Assembly (NCBI RefSeq): GCF_018986735.1
Contig: NZ_CP065521.1
Span: 1,860,001 to 1,924,000 of the forward strand
DNA: 64,000 nucleotides
From: Schaalia sp. 19OD2882
Lineage (GTDB): Bacteria; Actinomycetota; Actinomycetes; Actinomycetales; Actinomycetaceae
Reading direction: 5' to 3'
Shown: one piece after another, positions 1 to 7,900 of the stretch
Layout: the number at the start of each line of letters is the position of its first letter
How positions within the stretch are numbered: position 1 is the stretch's first letter
The notes under the pieces: model-generated
Told to the model about the DNA's origin: nothing
The model's input: the letters and a program-made list of their open reading frames with translations, nothing else
Database searches by the model: none
Program-made: the position numbers and the translations under genes

Positions 1-19
1 CAAAGCAGCACCCACCCAC

Positions 20-616
20 ATGGACGCCTATGTGCGGGCAGCCCGCCACACCCACCAGATCGACCGGGCCACACACTTCATCAACGACCTGACCCAAACG
101 AAAGTCGCCACCGCCCGCCACCCCCACATCGCCAACATGTGGCGCACCGTCCAAGCCATCGCCTTCGAACGCCTCTCCGGATCCACCACCCCACGAGACT
201 ACAGGCCAGTCAAGGTCAACACCGAGGGCCCCGACCCCGACACCCTCATCGCCGACCTGAAAATCCGCTACCGCCACTTGGACATCAACGACCGCGAAAC
301 CGGAGGACTCGTCCTCGCAGACATCCTCAGAGACGGGCGCACAGACCTGGCCCTCGACACCTACCTGGAACACAGCGAATCCAAGATCATCGGATGCCCC
401 CACCTCGACGCCGCCCGCCTCTTCCAAGCCATCGGCCGCCCCGACCAAGCCAAAGAAGCCCTCATCCGCTTCACCAAGGATTGGGCACCTCACTCCAGGG
501 TCACGACCCAGCCGATGCGCATGTTCCAGTACTTCGACCTCGAACCCCTCTGGACCCCAGAATTCCTCAACCGAATCATGCACACCCCGAAATGGCCTTG
601 GGGAATCCAGAACTGA
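20..616 (+). CDS. Hypothetical helical protein of the toxin array, possibly 5'-truncated
   Basis: The family is not recognised. The 198-residue product is hydrophilic and mainly helical by eye, with a segment around residues 120-160 (DAARLFQAIGRPDQAKEAL) that resembles a TPR-like helix pair. There is no signal peptide or membrane segment. The frame is open to the window edge, so the true start may lie upstream. Third-position G/C supports real coding. It is convergent with the immunity gene at 649-1257 (32 bp apart). The same gene recurs, decayed, at about 1975-2385 and 3925-4385, each time convergent with an immunity gene. It therefore looks like a third member of the toxin/immunity module, but its role is unknown. 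Confidence 0.65.
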   Translation: MDAYVRAARHTHQIDRATHFINDLTQTKVATARHPHIANMWRTVQAIAFERLSGSTTPRDYRPVKVNTEGPDPDTLIADLKIRYRHLDINDRETGGLVLADILRDGRTDLALDTYLEHSESKIIGCPHLDAARLFQAIGRPDQAKEALIRFTKDWAPHSRVTTQPMRMFQYFDLEPLWTPEFLNRIMHTPKWPWGIQN

Positions 617-648
617 GCCCCCGACCCTCACGACGCGAGAACCGAGCC

Positions 649-1257
649 TCAGAGGTCCACAGGCCAGCGCGCTTCAGGCGGAAGCAACGGCGCCAGCACC
701 TCCACCAACTCAACAATGCTCAGACCACCACAACTCAACAAAGCGAAGGCACGATCCACACCGTCCCGCACCTCGACGAACTGCGGGTCCTCCAACGCCA
801 ATTCCTCTCCGTCATCCCCACCGCTGCCAGGCATTCCCCCAAGGAGACGCTCCGACACCGATTCCATGGTGGGCTCGAGGAGCGACCACGCACCATCACC
901 GAGATACTCTCCGTCGACCAGAGAGCCGAGGCCCACGTAGGCGCACGTCCAACAATCGATGCCAATGGTTCCGAACTCGCTTTCACCCACCTCCTCTTCA
1001 GGCATCTCCTCTGCGCGGGAGAACAGGCTCCGCCCGACCGCCTCATCGCGCTGGCCTGCAGGCTGTTGCGCCCACGTGAGAATCTCATTCATCAGGTCTT
1101 GGTCGCCTTCGATCCCGACCTCGGAACACGACCGCACATAGGCCGGATACAAGGCTCGGGCGGCCGCAACGAACAAACGGCCGGACTGCTCCCCCGACAG
1201 GAGCGCCGCTTGCTCCTCGACATTGTCCGACAATTCCTCGAATGGTGTTGAACTCAT
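649..1257 (-). CDS. Putative immunity protein, paralogue of 4367-4978
   Basis: This 202-residue acidic protein is a paralogue of the immunity gene next to the intact RHS toxin. Both share an LSGEQ-GR-FVAA motif near the N-terminus, an ATPAGQRD-like segment around residue 68, and a near-identical stretch MPGSGGDDGEEL-LEDPQF around residue 142. The N-terminal pattern loosely resembles DUF416/YjaG-type proteins, but that is only an impression. Its ATG overlaps the repaired stop codon of the orphan deaminase toxin (ATGA), the same coupling seen in the intact pair. This overlap is the main reason for calling it cognate immunity. It would be cytoplasmic and neutralise the toxin tip by binding (inference). 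It is intact although its toxin is frameshifted. Confidence 0.7.
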   Translation of the reverse strand: MSSTPFEELSDNVEEQAALLSGEQSGRLFVAAARALYPAYVRSCSEVGIEGDQDLMNEILTWAQQPAGQRDEAVGRSLFSRAEEMPEEEVGESEFGTIGIDCWTCAYVGLGSLVDGEYLGDGAWSLLEPTMESVSERLLGGMPGSGGDDGEELALEDPQFVEVRDGVDRAFALLSCGGLSIVELVEVLAPLLPPEARWPVDL

Positions 1258-1926
1258 GGTTGGGTCACCGTAATCCCTTCATTGGCCAGTTTCGCAGCAC
1301 AGTCATGTTCGCTGGGTCCACAGGGCATGCGCCTTGAGGTCCCGACTTCCAGCAGTCGGCCAGTTTTCCTTCGCTCCATCGCCCGCAAAAACTCTTCTCT
1401 CCGCGTGGAGCTTCCTGCTGCCGACCACACGCTTCAGTCCCAGTTCAGCGAGCATTTCCCGTTGCCCCTTGTCGAATCCGCTGCTGGATCCAATGAACAT
1501 CTTACCATTCTCATCAAGTCCAACAGCAAAAGTCCTCACATTCCTGGACGCCGGGTGCAGGCCAGCCTGTCGAACCTGTTCTGCCATCTCTCGAAGATTC
1601 TGCTGTGTTGGAAGGTCAGGCGAGTTCCCCAGCGGAACATCGCAACGGTTGTGCACCAGGACGTCCACGCCGCCGCTGGTACGCACATGATAGGTGTGGG
1701 CGCCAGCGACTGTGAGGTTGTGCACCGTCTCCTTGCGACCCGTCGCCTCGACAGAAACAACACCAACCAGCTCACCGCCCGGCTGACGCAGAAGATCTCC
1801 TTCACGAAGCTCCCCAGCAGCCACTACATCTTGACCACTGACCGGATCGACAGACGTCATCTGGCCGAGGTCGCCTACCTGCGCGGGAACAACGAGGAAG
1901 CCATGGGACACGACGAGGCCAGCCAC
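1254..1926 (-). pseudogene. Orphan RHS toxin C-terminus (HINT remnant plus deaminase-like tip), frameshifted
   Basis: The fragment matches the C-terminal quarter of the RHS toxin at 4975-10938: a HINT tail ending VLVHNRC, then a toxin tip. It has no RHS core, no secretion domain and no obvious start. About 42 HINT residues, including the TAAHPF block, are deleted in frame. After HAE the frame breaks at about 1398: one surplus base in GCGGAGAGAAGAG. Skipping it restores HAEEEF, later RMPCGPSEHDC, and a stop at 1254-1256 that overlaps the immunity ATG. The repaired tip keeps His-Ala-Glu and PC-x6-C, the expected zinc and catalytic residues of deaminases. Either a silenced donor cassette for toxin switching or a sequencing indel would explain it. 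Confidence 0.8.
1632..1821. repeat. HINT-domain DNA repeat, copy 1 (partner 5337-5526)
   Basis: This 190-bp block encodes the end of the HINT domain and matches 5337-5526 at equal length with only a handful of substitutions, in the same orientation. It is much better conserved than the toxin tips that follow. That is the pattern expected if recombination through the HINT region swaps toxin tips. The swap itself is inference. Confidence 0.85.
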
Positions 1927-1974
1927 GTCCGCTGGAAAGGATCACCCACACGGTGTTCTCCTCGCACTTGGGAG

Positions 1975-2385
1975 CATACGCCCGCGCCGGTCAAGGCGCG
2001 CTCCGAAGGCCCAGACCGCGACCTCACCATCGCAGAGACGGCCAACGCCTACACGCATTGGAGTCTGGAGGACCCTGACTTCGCAGAACTGTTCATCCAG
2101 GCCTTGCTCAAGTCTTCACGCACCGATGTCGCCCTGGAAATCCACCTCGAACATGCGAAGCTCACCTCGGTCTGTCCCACCTGCATGACCACCGCAAGGC
2201 TCTTCCACATCACAGAACAGAGCGACCAAGCCACCGCGGCCATTCTTCGTTTCGTTCGCGACTGGGAACCGCGCACGCAGTTGTCCACACAACCACTGGG
2301 CATCTTCATCCACCGAGACTTGAAGCCCTGTGGCACCCAACCTTTTGAAGCAGATCCTGCGCCCCCAAGCCTCATCCTTGGCTCG
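1975..2385 (+). pseudogene. Decayed copy of the helical gene at 20-616
   Basis: The plus-strand frame reads EGPDRD, RTDVALEIHLEHA, TARLF and AAILRFVRDWEP. These align in order with EGPDPD, RTDLALDTYLEHS, AARLF and EALIRFTKDWAP of the intact gene at 20-616. The N-terminal third is missing and no start or ribosome-binding site is visible. The 3' end runs out near 2385, just before the end of the decayed immunity gene (2420), keeping the convergent arrangement of the intact module. It is probably not expressed as a complete protein. Confidence 0.7.
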
Positions 2386-2419
2386 GATGACCATTTCCGC
2401 ACAGGCCGGTCCCAAGCAT

Positions 2420-2714
2420 TCAGTACGTCGAATCATCCTCGTCGACCCGGAATTTCGTCGGCAACACCTTAGAAAGCATCACTCGAAGCTGGCCGATCGG
2501 GCAGTCTCCGGCTTCCGGTGCTGCAATCACCTGGTCACTGTCACCGGAAGCATCCTCCGGAAGACCCTAAGTACTGGCAAACATCTCACCATCCACCGCA
2601 AGATCGCGGGAAACAGCACGTGCGAATCCCAGTCGAGGATCCGCTTGAGTAAATCCGCAACACCACATGCTGCCTGAGCTCATCCGAATGGACCATGAAG
2701 GGTCTCAGACTCAT
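2420..2714 (-). pseudogene. Decayed immunity gene (third copy), internally deleted
   Basis: An ATG at 2712-2714, preceded by a GGAG-type ribosome-binding site, opens a frame starting MSLRPFMVHSDELRQ. This is nearly identical to the first 15 residues of the immunity protein at 4367-4978 (MSLTPFMVHSDELGQ). The similarity then stops. A different frame nearer 2420-2520 gives KVLPTKFR before its stop, matching the C-terminal APVLPPEFR of that protein. The gene is about 295 bp against 612 bp for the intact copy, so the middle is lost. It begins 22 bp after the pentapeptide-repeat gene. Confidence 0.7.
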
Positions 2715-2736
2715 TGTTGTCTCCTGTTCTGCGCGG

Positions 2737-3501
2737 TCACACGTCGTGCATTGCCGCACGCATTGTCGACCACATGAGGTCCGGGTGGCGCTTCGCCTTG
2801 GCAACGAAGGCTTGACGCTGACCGCGCTCATACTTCTCCGCCATCATTTGCAGCAGGAAGTCGGCAGCCTCGTAATCTTCACCCTCCAGCCCCTTGGCCG
2901 CCTCGCGGCCTCGTTCCAGGCCGGCCGGCACATCCATCACCTGCAAGTACTGCTCCCCCACCGGCAACTTCTGCAACGACAAATCAACCCCCGTACGAAA
3001 CTCCACCCCCATCAACGTGGCACCGGAAAAATCATTCCCCCGAATCTCGTTGTCCCACGACTCCGCAGGAGTCGACGACGTGGCCGGCTCATCCACATGA
3101 GCCCAAAACATCACATCCCGCAACCGAGCACCCTCGAAATCACAATCCACCACATCACTGCGCGACACATTCCACCCGGAAAGACGCGCACCCCGGAAAG
3201 AACACTCAACGAAACGCACCATACCACCCCCAAGCCCCCTCAAGGTCGCACGATCGAAAGAGCAGCGCACGAACTCCGACACCACACCCCCCTCACCCGG
3301 AGAGAAATACTTCGCCTTCACACGCTCGAAAGAACACTCCGTCAAATGCACGTCCCACGTGCCGAAATTGTCCAACACCAGACCCGAACAATCCACACCC
3401 GACACCCGCTGATGTTTGATGTAGCCATGAGGAATCATCTTCCCGGACGGCTCCACATAACCATCACGCAACTCAACAATTCCCACGGTACCCACACCCA
3501 C
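2737..3501 (-). CDS. Pentapeptide-repeat-like protein
   Basis: The 254-residue protein contains many A/S-x-F/L-x-x-type five-residue turns between about residues 35 and 180 (for example CSFDRATLRGL, CSFRGARLSGW, CDFEGARLRDV, NDFSGATLMGV). This pattern predicts a right-handed quadrilateral beta-helix. A helical, charged tail follows (residues 185-254). There is no signal peptide. Two GTG codons are possible starts: 3501, or 3495, which has better spacing from a GAGGAG ribosome-binding site. It is embedded between decayed toxin modules, directly upstream of an immunity remnant. Pentapeptide proteins occur as immunity proteins or gyrase-binding DNA mimics, so an immunity role is plausible but unproven. 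Confidence 0.75.
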   Translation of the reverse strand: MGVGTVGIVELRDGYVEPSGKMIPHGYIKHQRVSGVDCSGLVLDNFGTWDVHLTECSFERVKAKYFSPGEGGVVSEFVRCSFDRATLRGLGGGMVRFVECSFRGARLSGWNVSRSDVVDCDFEGARLRDVMFWAHVDEPATSSTPAESWDNEIRGNDFSGATLMGVEFRTGVDLSLQKLPVGEQYLQVMDVPAGLERGREAAKGLEGEDYEAADFLLQMMAEKYERGQRQAFVAKAKRHPDLMWSTMRAAMHDV

Positions 3502-3503
3502 TC

Positions 3504-3920
3504 CTCACTCTTTCTCACTTCGGCATTGCCCACGTCACACGCTCCGCATTCGTACAATTCGGATGCGGCCGCCTCCTGTGAGCAGCCACAGCTCCGGGTG
3601 TCGTCAACTCGATCCAGAGATCCAATGTACCGGCACGAGCATCAGGTTTTGGTTGAGACACTGACGACTGGGAAGATCCATGGTCGCGACTGCTTCGAGG
3701 AGGCGTCCCCGGAGGCAGCGTGCAAATGCGCGCCTCAGGCGACTCTCCGGTCCGTCGACCCCTGAAGGTCCAGGGGCATGCCTGCATGTGGCACGCTGCC
3801 GATCCCGGTGTTTCTTCAGCTTGGCGCCAGTTCTTTCCTTGCCTGTCGGCTTCAACGCAGCTGGGGTGGGCTACGGTGACACCCGCGCCCAAGGGTTCCT
3901 GACCCCGGCTTCGTAGAGCT
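3504..3920. other. Gene-poor spacer in the toxin array
   Basis: No convincing gene is present between the pentapeptide-repeat gene and the second decayed helical copy. Open frames on both strands lack family-like composition, a ribosome-binding site or similarity to neighbours. A lost toxin tip may once have been here, because the other modules carry one at this position, but no HINT or deaminase motif is recognisable. Confidence 0.5.
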
Positions 3921-3924
3921 GCCC

Positions 3925-4385
3925 AGGGCCAGACCCCATTGGCGTACATGAGGACGATGACCGAAGCTGTCACCGCTCAAGCCTTGGCGCAACTTGCCGG
4001 CACCTACGCCCCGCCCCCTGTGCTCCTCTTGGCGCACGCCAAGGGACCGGATCGCGTGGATGTCGTCGCCGTATTGACTCGCAATTGCCGAAACTGGCGC
4101 CTTGAGGACTCCACTCTTTCTCGGTGCAGTCATCGACCTTGCTCAGGTTGGCACGCACAGACGTCACCCTGGGAATCCACCTCGAACACGCCGATGACCA
4201 CATGCCCCCACACGCACATGTGTGCAGCCTGACTCTTTCAAGCCACCAGCCACAGCGCTCACGCAATTGACGCCATTTTTCGTTTCGTCCACGACTGGCA
4301 GCCACCCTGCCCGGTGTCGACCCAGCCACTGGAGATATTCGGCCGACTCGACCGGCTTTGGAGTCTTCAAAGAGTCGGTGAACTT
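3925..4385 (+). pseudogene. Second decayed copy of the helical gene
   Basis: The frame near 3939 reads YMRTMTEAVTAQALAQLAG followed by GPDR. This aligns with NMWRTVQAIAFERLSG and GPDP of the intact protein at 20-616. Further on, after frame changes, RTDVTLGIHLEHA (about 4151-4190) matches RTDLALDTYLEHS. Several shifts and stops interrupt the gene. It converges on, and slightly overlaps, the 3' end of the immunity gene at 4367-4978, as in the intact module. Confidence 0.65.
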
Positions 4386-4978
4386 CGTCGGAACTCCGGA
4401 GGCAACACGGGAGCCAAGTCCCGCACCAGTGCATCAAAGCTCGGATCGGAGGCGATCAAGGAGTCGATGGCCATCGCCAGAGCATCGTCGACCTGCCGAA
4501 ACTGCGGGTCCTCCAACACCAATTCCTCTCCGTCATCCCCACCACTGCCAGGCATTACCCCAAAGAGACGCACCGACACCGACACCATGGTGGGCTCGAA
4601 CAAATACCACGCGTACGACACCTTGACTTGCTGACCAAGCAATGCTCCGAGACCCAAATCCATGCAAATCAGACAATCCATGGCTTCCGTGGACCAGTCG
4701 CGCTCGCTTTCCGGATCCTCCGGTATCGCCTCACTGCGCACCTTCAAACGCCGCCCGATCTCAGCATCCCGCTGACCCGCCGGCGTGGCGACCCACTCGA
4801 CAATCTCGTCCAGCAGATCCGCGTCGCCCGTGATGCCCTCATCGGCACACCACTGCTCGTACGCCGGCCGCAACACCTGGCCCGCCGCGACGAAGAATCG
4901 TCCTGCTTGCTCCCCCGACAGGGCACTCAGGCGCTGCCCGAGCTCATCCGAATGAACCATGAACGGTGTCAGACTCAC
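4367..4978 (-). CDS. Presumed immunity protein of the RHS deaminase toxin
   Basis: This 203-residue acidic cytoplasmic protein lies directly downstream of the RHS toxin. Its GTG start overlaps the toxin stop codon by 4 bp (GTGA), which is typical of a toxin and its cognate immunity. It shares the LSGEQAGRFFVAA, TPAGQRD and MPGSGGDDGEEL motifs with the paralogue at 649-1257 (roughly half identical by eye) and its first 15 residues with the remnant at 2714. The N-terminal half loosely resembles DUF416-type proteins. The function, binding and blocking the deaminase tip, is inferred from position only. Confidence 0.75.
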   Translation of the reverse strand: MSLTPFMVHSDELGQRLSALSGEQAGRFFVAAGQVLRPAYEQWCADEGITGDADLLDEIVEWVATPAGQRDAEIGRRLKVRSEAIPEDPESERDWSTEAMDCLICMDLGLGALLGQQVKVSYAWYLFEPTMVSVSVRLFGVMPGSGGDDGEELVLEDPQFRQVDDALAMAIDSLIASDPSFDALVRDLAPVLPPEFRRSSPTL

Positions 4979-7900
4979 GGCTCAACCACCTGAATTCCTT
5001 TGTCCGCGAGTTGGCCCGCACAGTCGTGCTCAGCAGGACCACAGGGCATGCGATTCGACGTACCGACTGCTACCAAATCTGGAACTCCATTCAGCAGCTC
5101 CTCTTCCGCATGCTTGCCGTTCATAGTAGGCACTATTTCAATACCAAGTTTATCACACATGGCCGCCTGCCCTCGATCAAAACCGTTGCTTGAACCGGCC
5201 CATAATCCCCCCTTGGAGTCCATGCCAACCGCAATCGTCCTCCGTACCCGCGGAAAGAATGACTCTGCGTTCAACCGAATCTGTTCTGCCATCTCTCGAA
5301 GATTCGGATTCTGAGGAAGGTCGGGGGTAGTACCAGGCGGAACATCGCAACGGTTGTGCACCAGGACGTCCACGCCGCCGCTGGTACGCACATGATAAGT
5401 GTGCGTACCAGCGACCGTGAGGTTGTGCACCGTCTCCTTGCGACCCGTCGCCTCGACAGAAACCACACCAACCAGCTCACCGCCCGGCTGACGCAGAAGA
5501 TCTCCTTCACGAAGCTCCCCAGCAGCAACAAAACCCCTGCCTTGGACGTAGAACGGGTGCGCGGCAGTCGTCTCGACCTGCCCCACCTCAGTGGACACCA
5601 CCAAAGTGTCCACATCCTCCAAGACATGCACCTGCTCCACAGGCGCAACCAAGTCCTGACCGCTGGCCGGGTCCACAGTCGCCACCATGTCACCGACTTC
5701 GACACTCTCGATCGGTTTCGTGGTCCCATCGCCCAGCAGCACCTCGGTGCCGGCCGTGAAACAGCCGATGCCGGAAGCGCCCGTGAACTTGTTCAGAACA
5801 CCCCCACCAGCACCCATCAAACCGTCCTGGACAACACCAGAACCCGCCGCACCCGCCATTCCCGACAAGGTGATGGGTCCAGGTCCGGTGACGTAGTCCA
5901 AGGTGTTCGAAACAGCACCCTCGACGATGTTCTCCCCCACGCCCGTGAGGATGTTGCGCCCCAAGCACGACCCCACCCCACTGGTCGCCCGCGTGACCAG
6001 AGCGCCCGCGCCGCCGCCGGCCAGGCCGGAAATACCACCAATGGCGGCATCGGTGGCCACCTTGCCCCAGTCGACCGAACCGTTCTGGTACTTCTGCGTA
6101 CCAATCGAAATACCGCCACCCATCAAGGCGCCACCGATCATTGCTGCGCCGATCGGGCCGCCCACGCCCGTGCACATGACAGCCACTCCGGCCACGATGA
6201 CGACGCCCGCAGCAATGTACTCCCAGTTGTCCTTGACCCAGGACGAGGCGGCATTCCACGCGTTGGCCAGCATCCCGTTGTTCTGGGCGGCATAGGCCTT
6301 CAGCTCCGCCTCCGAAACCGGGGACAGCCCCAGTGGGTCGAAGGCCACCGCCGGGTTGTTTCCGGCCCACGAATACGGGTTGCCGACCCAGGAGGATCCG
6401 AGCACGGGACGCACAGGGTCGGGCGACAGGAAGGACTGGGTGGTCCGATCCATGACCCGATACGTCATCCAGTCCATGTCGCCGATCGAGGGCGTGGCGC
6501 TGGCAGAGATCGACGGGGTCAACCCCGGATGGGCCGCCCCAACACCCGCAGCCGCCGAGGTCTCCGGCCCCACACCTGCGGGAACAGGGTTGCCTGTGGC
6601 CAAGGATTCGCCGAACTCCGGAACCAGCCATGCGGCGCCGCGGGCCGCCGGACCGTGGACGCTGGTGGCCGCCAAGGCGTCCACCACCACGTTCTGACCG
6701 AATTGGACCAGAGTCGGCAAAGGCGCCCCGGAATCCCAGTAGACGTCCTCGCGGCCCACACGCGACAATTCGCCGCCACCATCCACCGCCAAATCGGTCC
6801 TGGCCACCACCGGCGAGTCACCCGAATGCCACATCACCGTCACACCCGACAAGAATCCGCGGTGGTCCCACGAGAAGCGGCGCTCCTGCGCCCCACTGCG
6901 TTCACTCACGCGACGGCCGACCCGGTCGTAGGTGTAGCTGGTGCGTGTCCCGTCGGGCGTCACGGAGGAACGCAACTGCCCGGCCGCGTCGTAGGTGCGC
7001 ACCGTGGCCGCCCCGTCACGGGTTTCACGGGTCAGGCGTCCGCCCTCGTCCCATTCGTAGAAGATCGACGAACCCTCGGAGGACACCGAGGAGACCAGCT
7101 GCCCGGCCTCGTCGAAACTGTGCCGCACGCTCAACCCGTCGATCGTCTGCACGTGGATGCGGTCGAACTCGTCGCGTTCCACGTACGAACGCTGGATCAG
7201 ACCGCCACGGTTGATGACGCTGCTGGCCAGGCCGGCACCGGTGTACGTGTACTCGGCCCGGATGCCCTGGGCTCCAAGGCGCGTGATGCGTCCGAAGGGA
7301 TCACGCTCGAAAGTGATCTCGCCAGTGGTCGGATGTGACATGCGAGTGACGAAGCCGTTGCGGTCGTACTCGTAGGTCGTCACCGAACCGTCGGGCCCCC
7401 GCATGGAGGTGCGCCTGCCCGACGAGTCGTAGGTGTAGTGGACACCCACTCCGTCACGGGTACGCGACACCAGACGACCCATCGGATCCGTGCGCAGCTC
7501 GACCACCTGGCCGGAGGCGTCGGTGACAGTGGCGCGACGCTCAGAGGCGTCATGGCTGATCCGCTGGACCACGCGACCGTCCACGATGGTGGTCACCAAG
7601 CGGCCGTCAGCCCACTCGAAGCTTGTGCGCCTGCCCGAAGCGTCCACGGTGGACGTCGGCCGGCCCGCCTTGTCAAAGGTGTGGGTGGTGGTTCGCCCCA
7701 GCGCATCCGTCTGGGAAGTCATGCGGCCCGCCGAATCAAAAGTGCGGGTCAAGCGCCCACCCATCGGGTCGATGACAGCCACTTGGTGGCCCAAGTCGTC
7801 GTACTCGAAACGGGTGACGCCACCGAAGGCGTTGATGGCCTGGACCATCTGACCGGCCTCGTCGTAGACGAAGCGGCGCGGCCCGTTGAAACCGTCGGTC

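Noticed and set aside
1282..2472. Continuous 396-codon plus-strand frame across the orphan toxin and the helical remnant
   Set aside because: The first half is antisense to the HINT/toxin fragment; only the part after about 1975 resembles a gene (the decayed helical copy). No start or ribosome-binding site fits.
3515..3973. 152-codon minus-strand frame in the spacer of the toxin array
   Set aside because: Composition is Arg/Pro/Ser-rich and unlike its neighbours, no ribosome-binding site is evident, and it overlaps the start of a recognisable helical remnant on the other strand.
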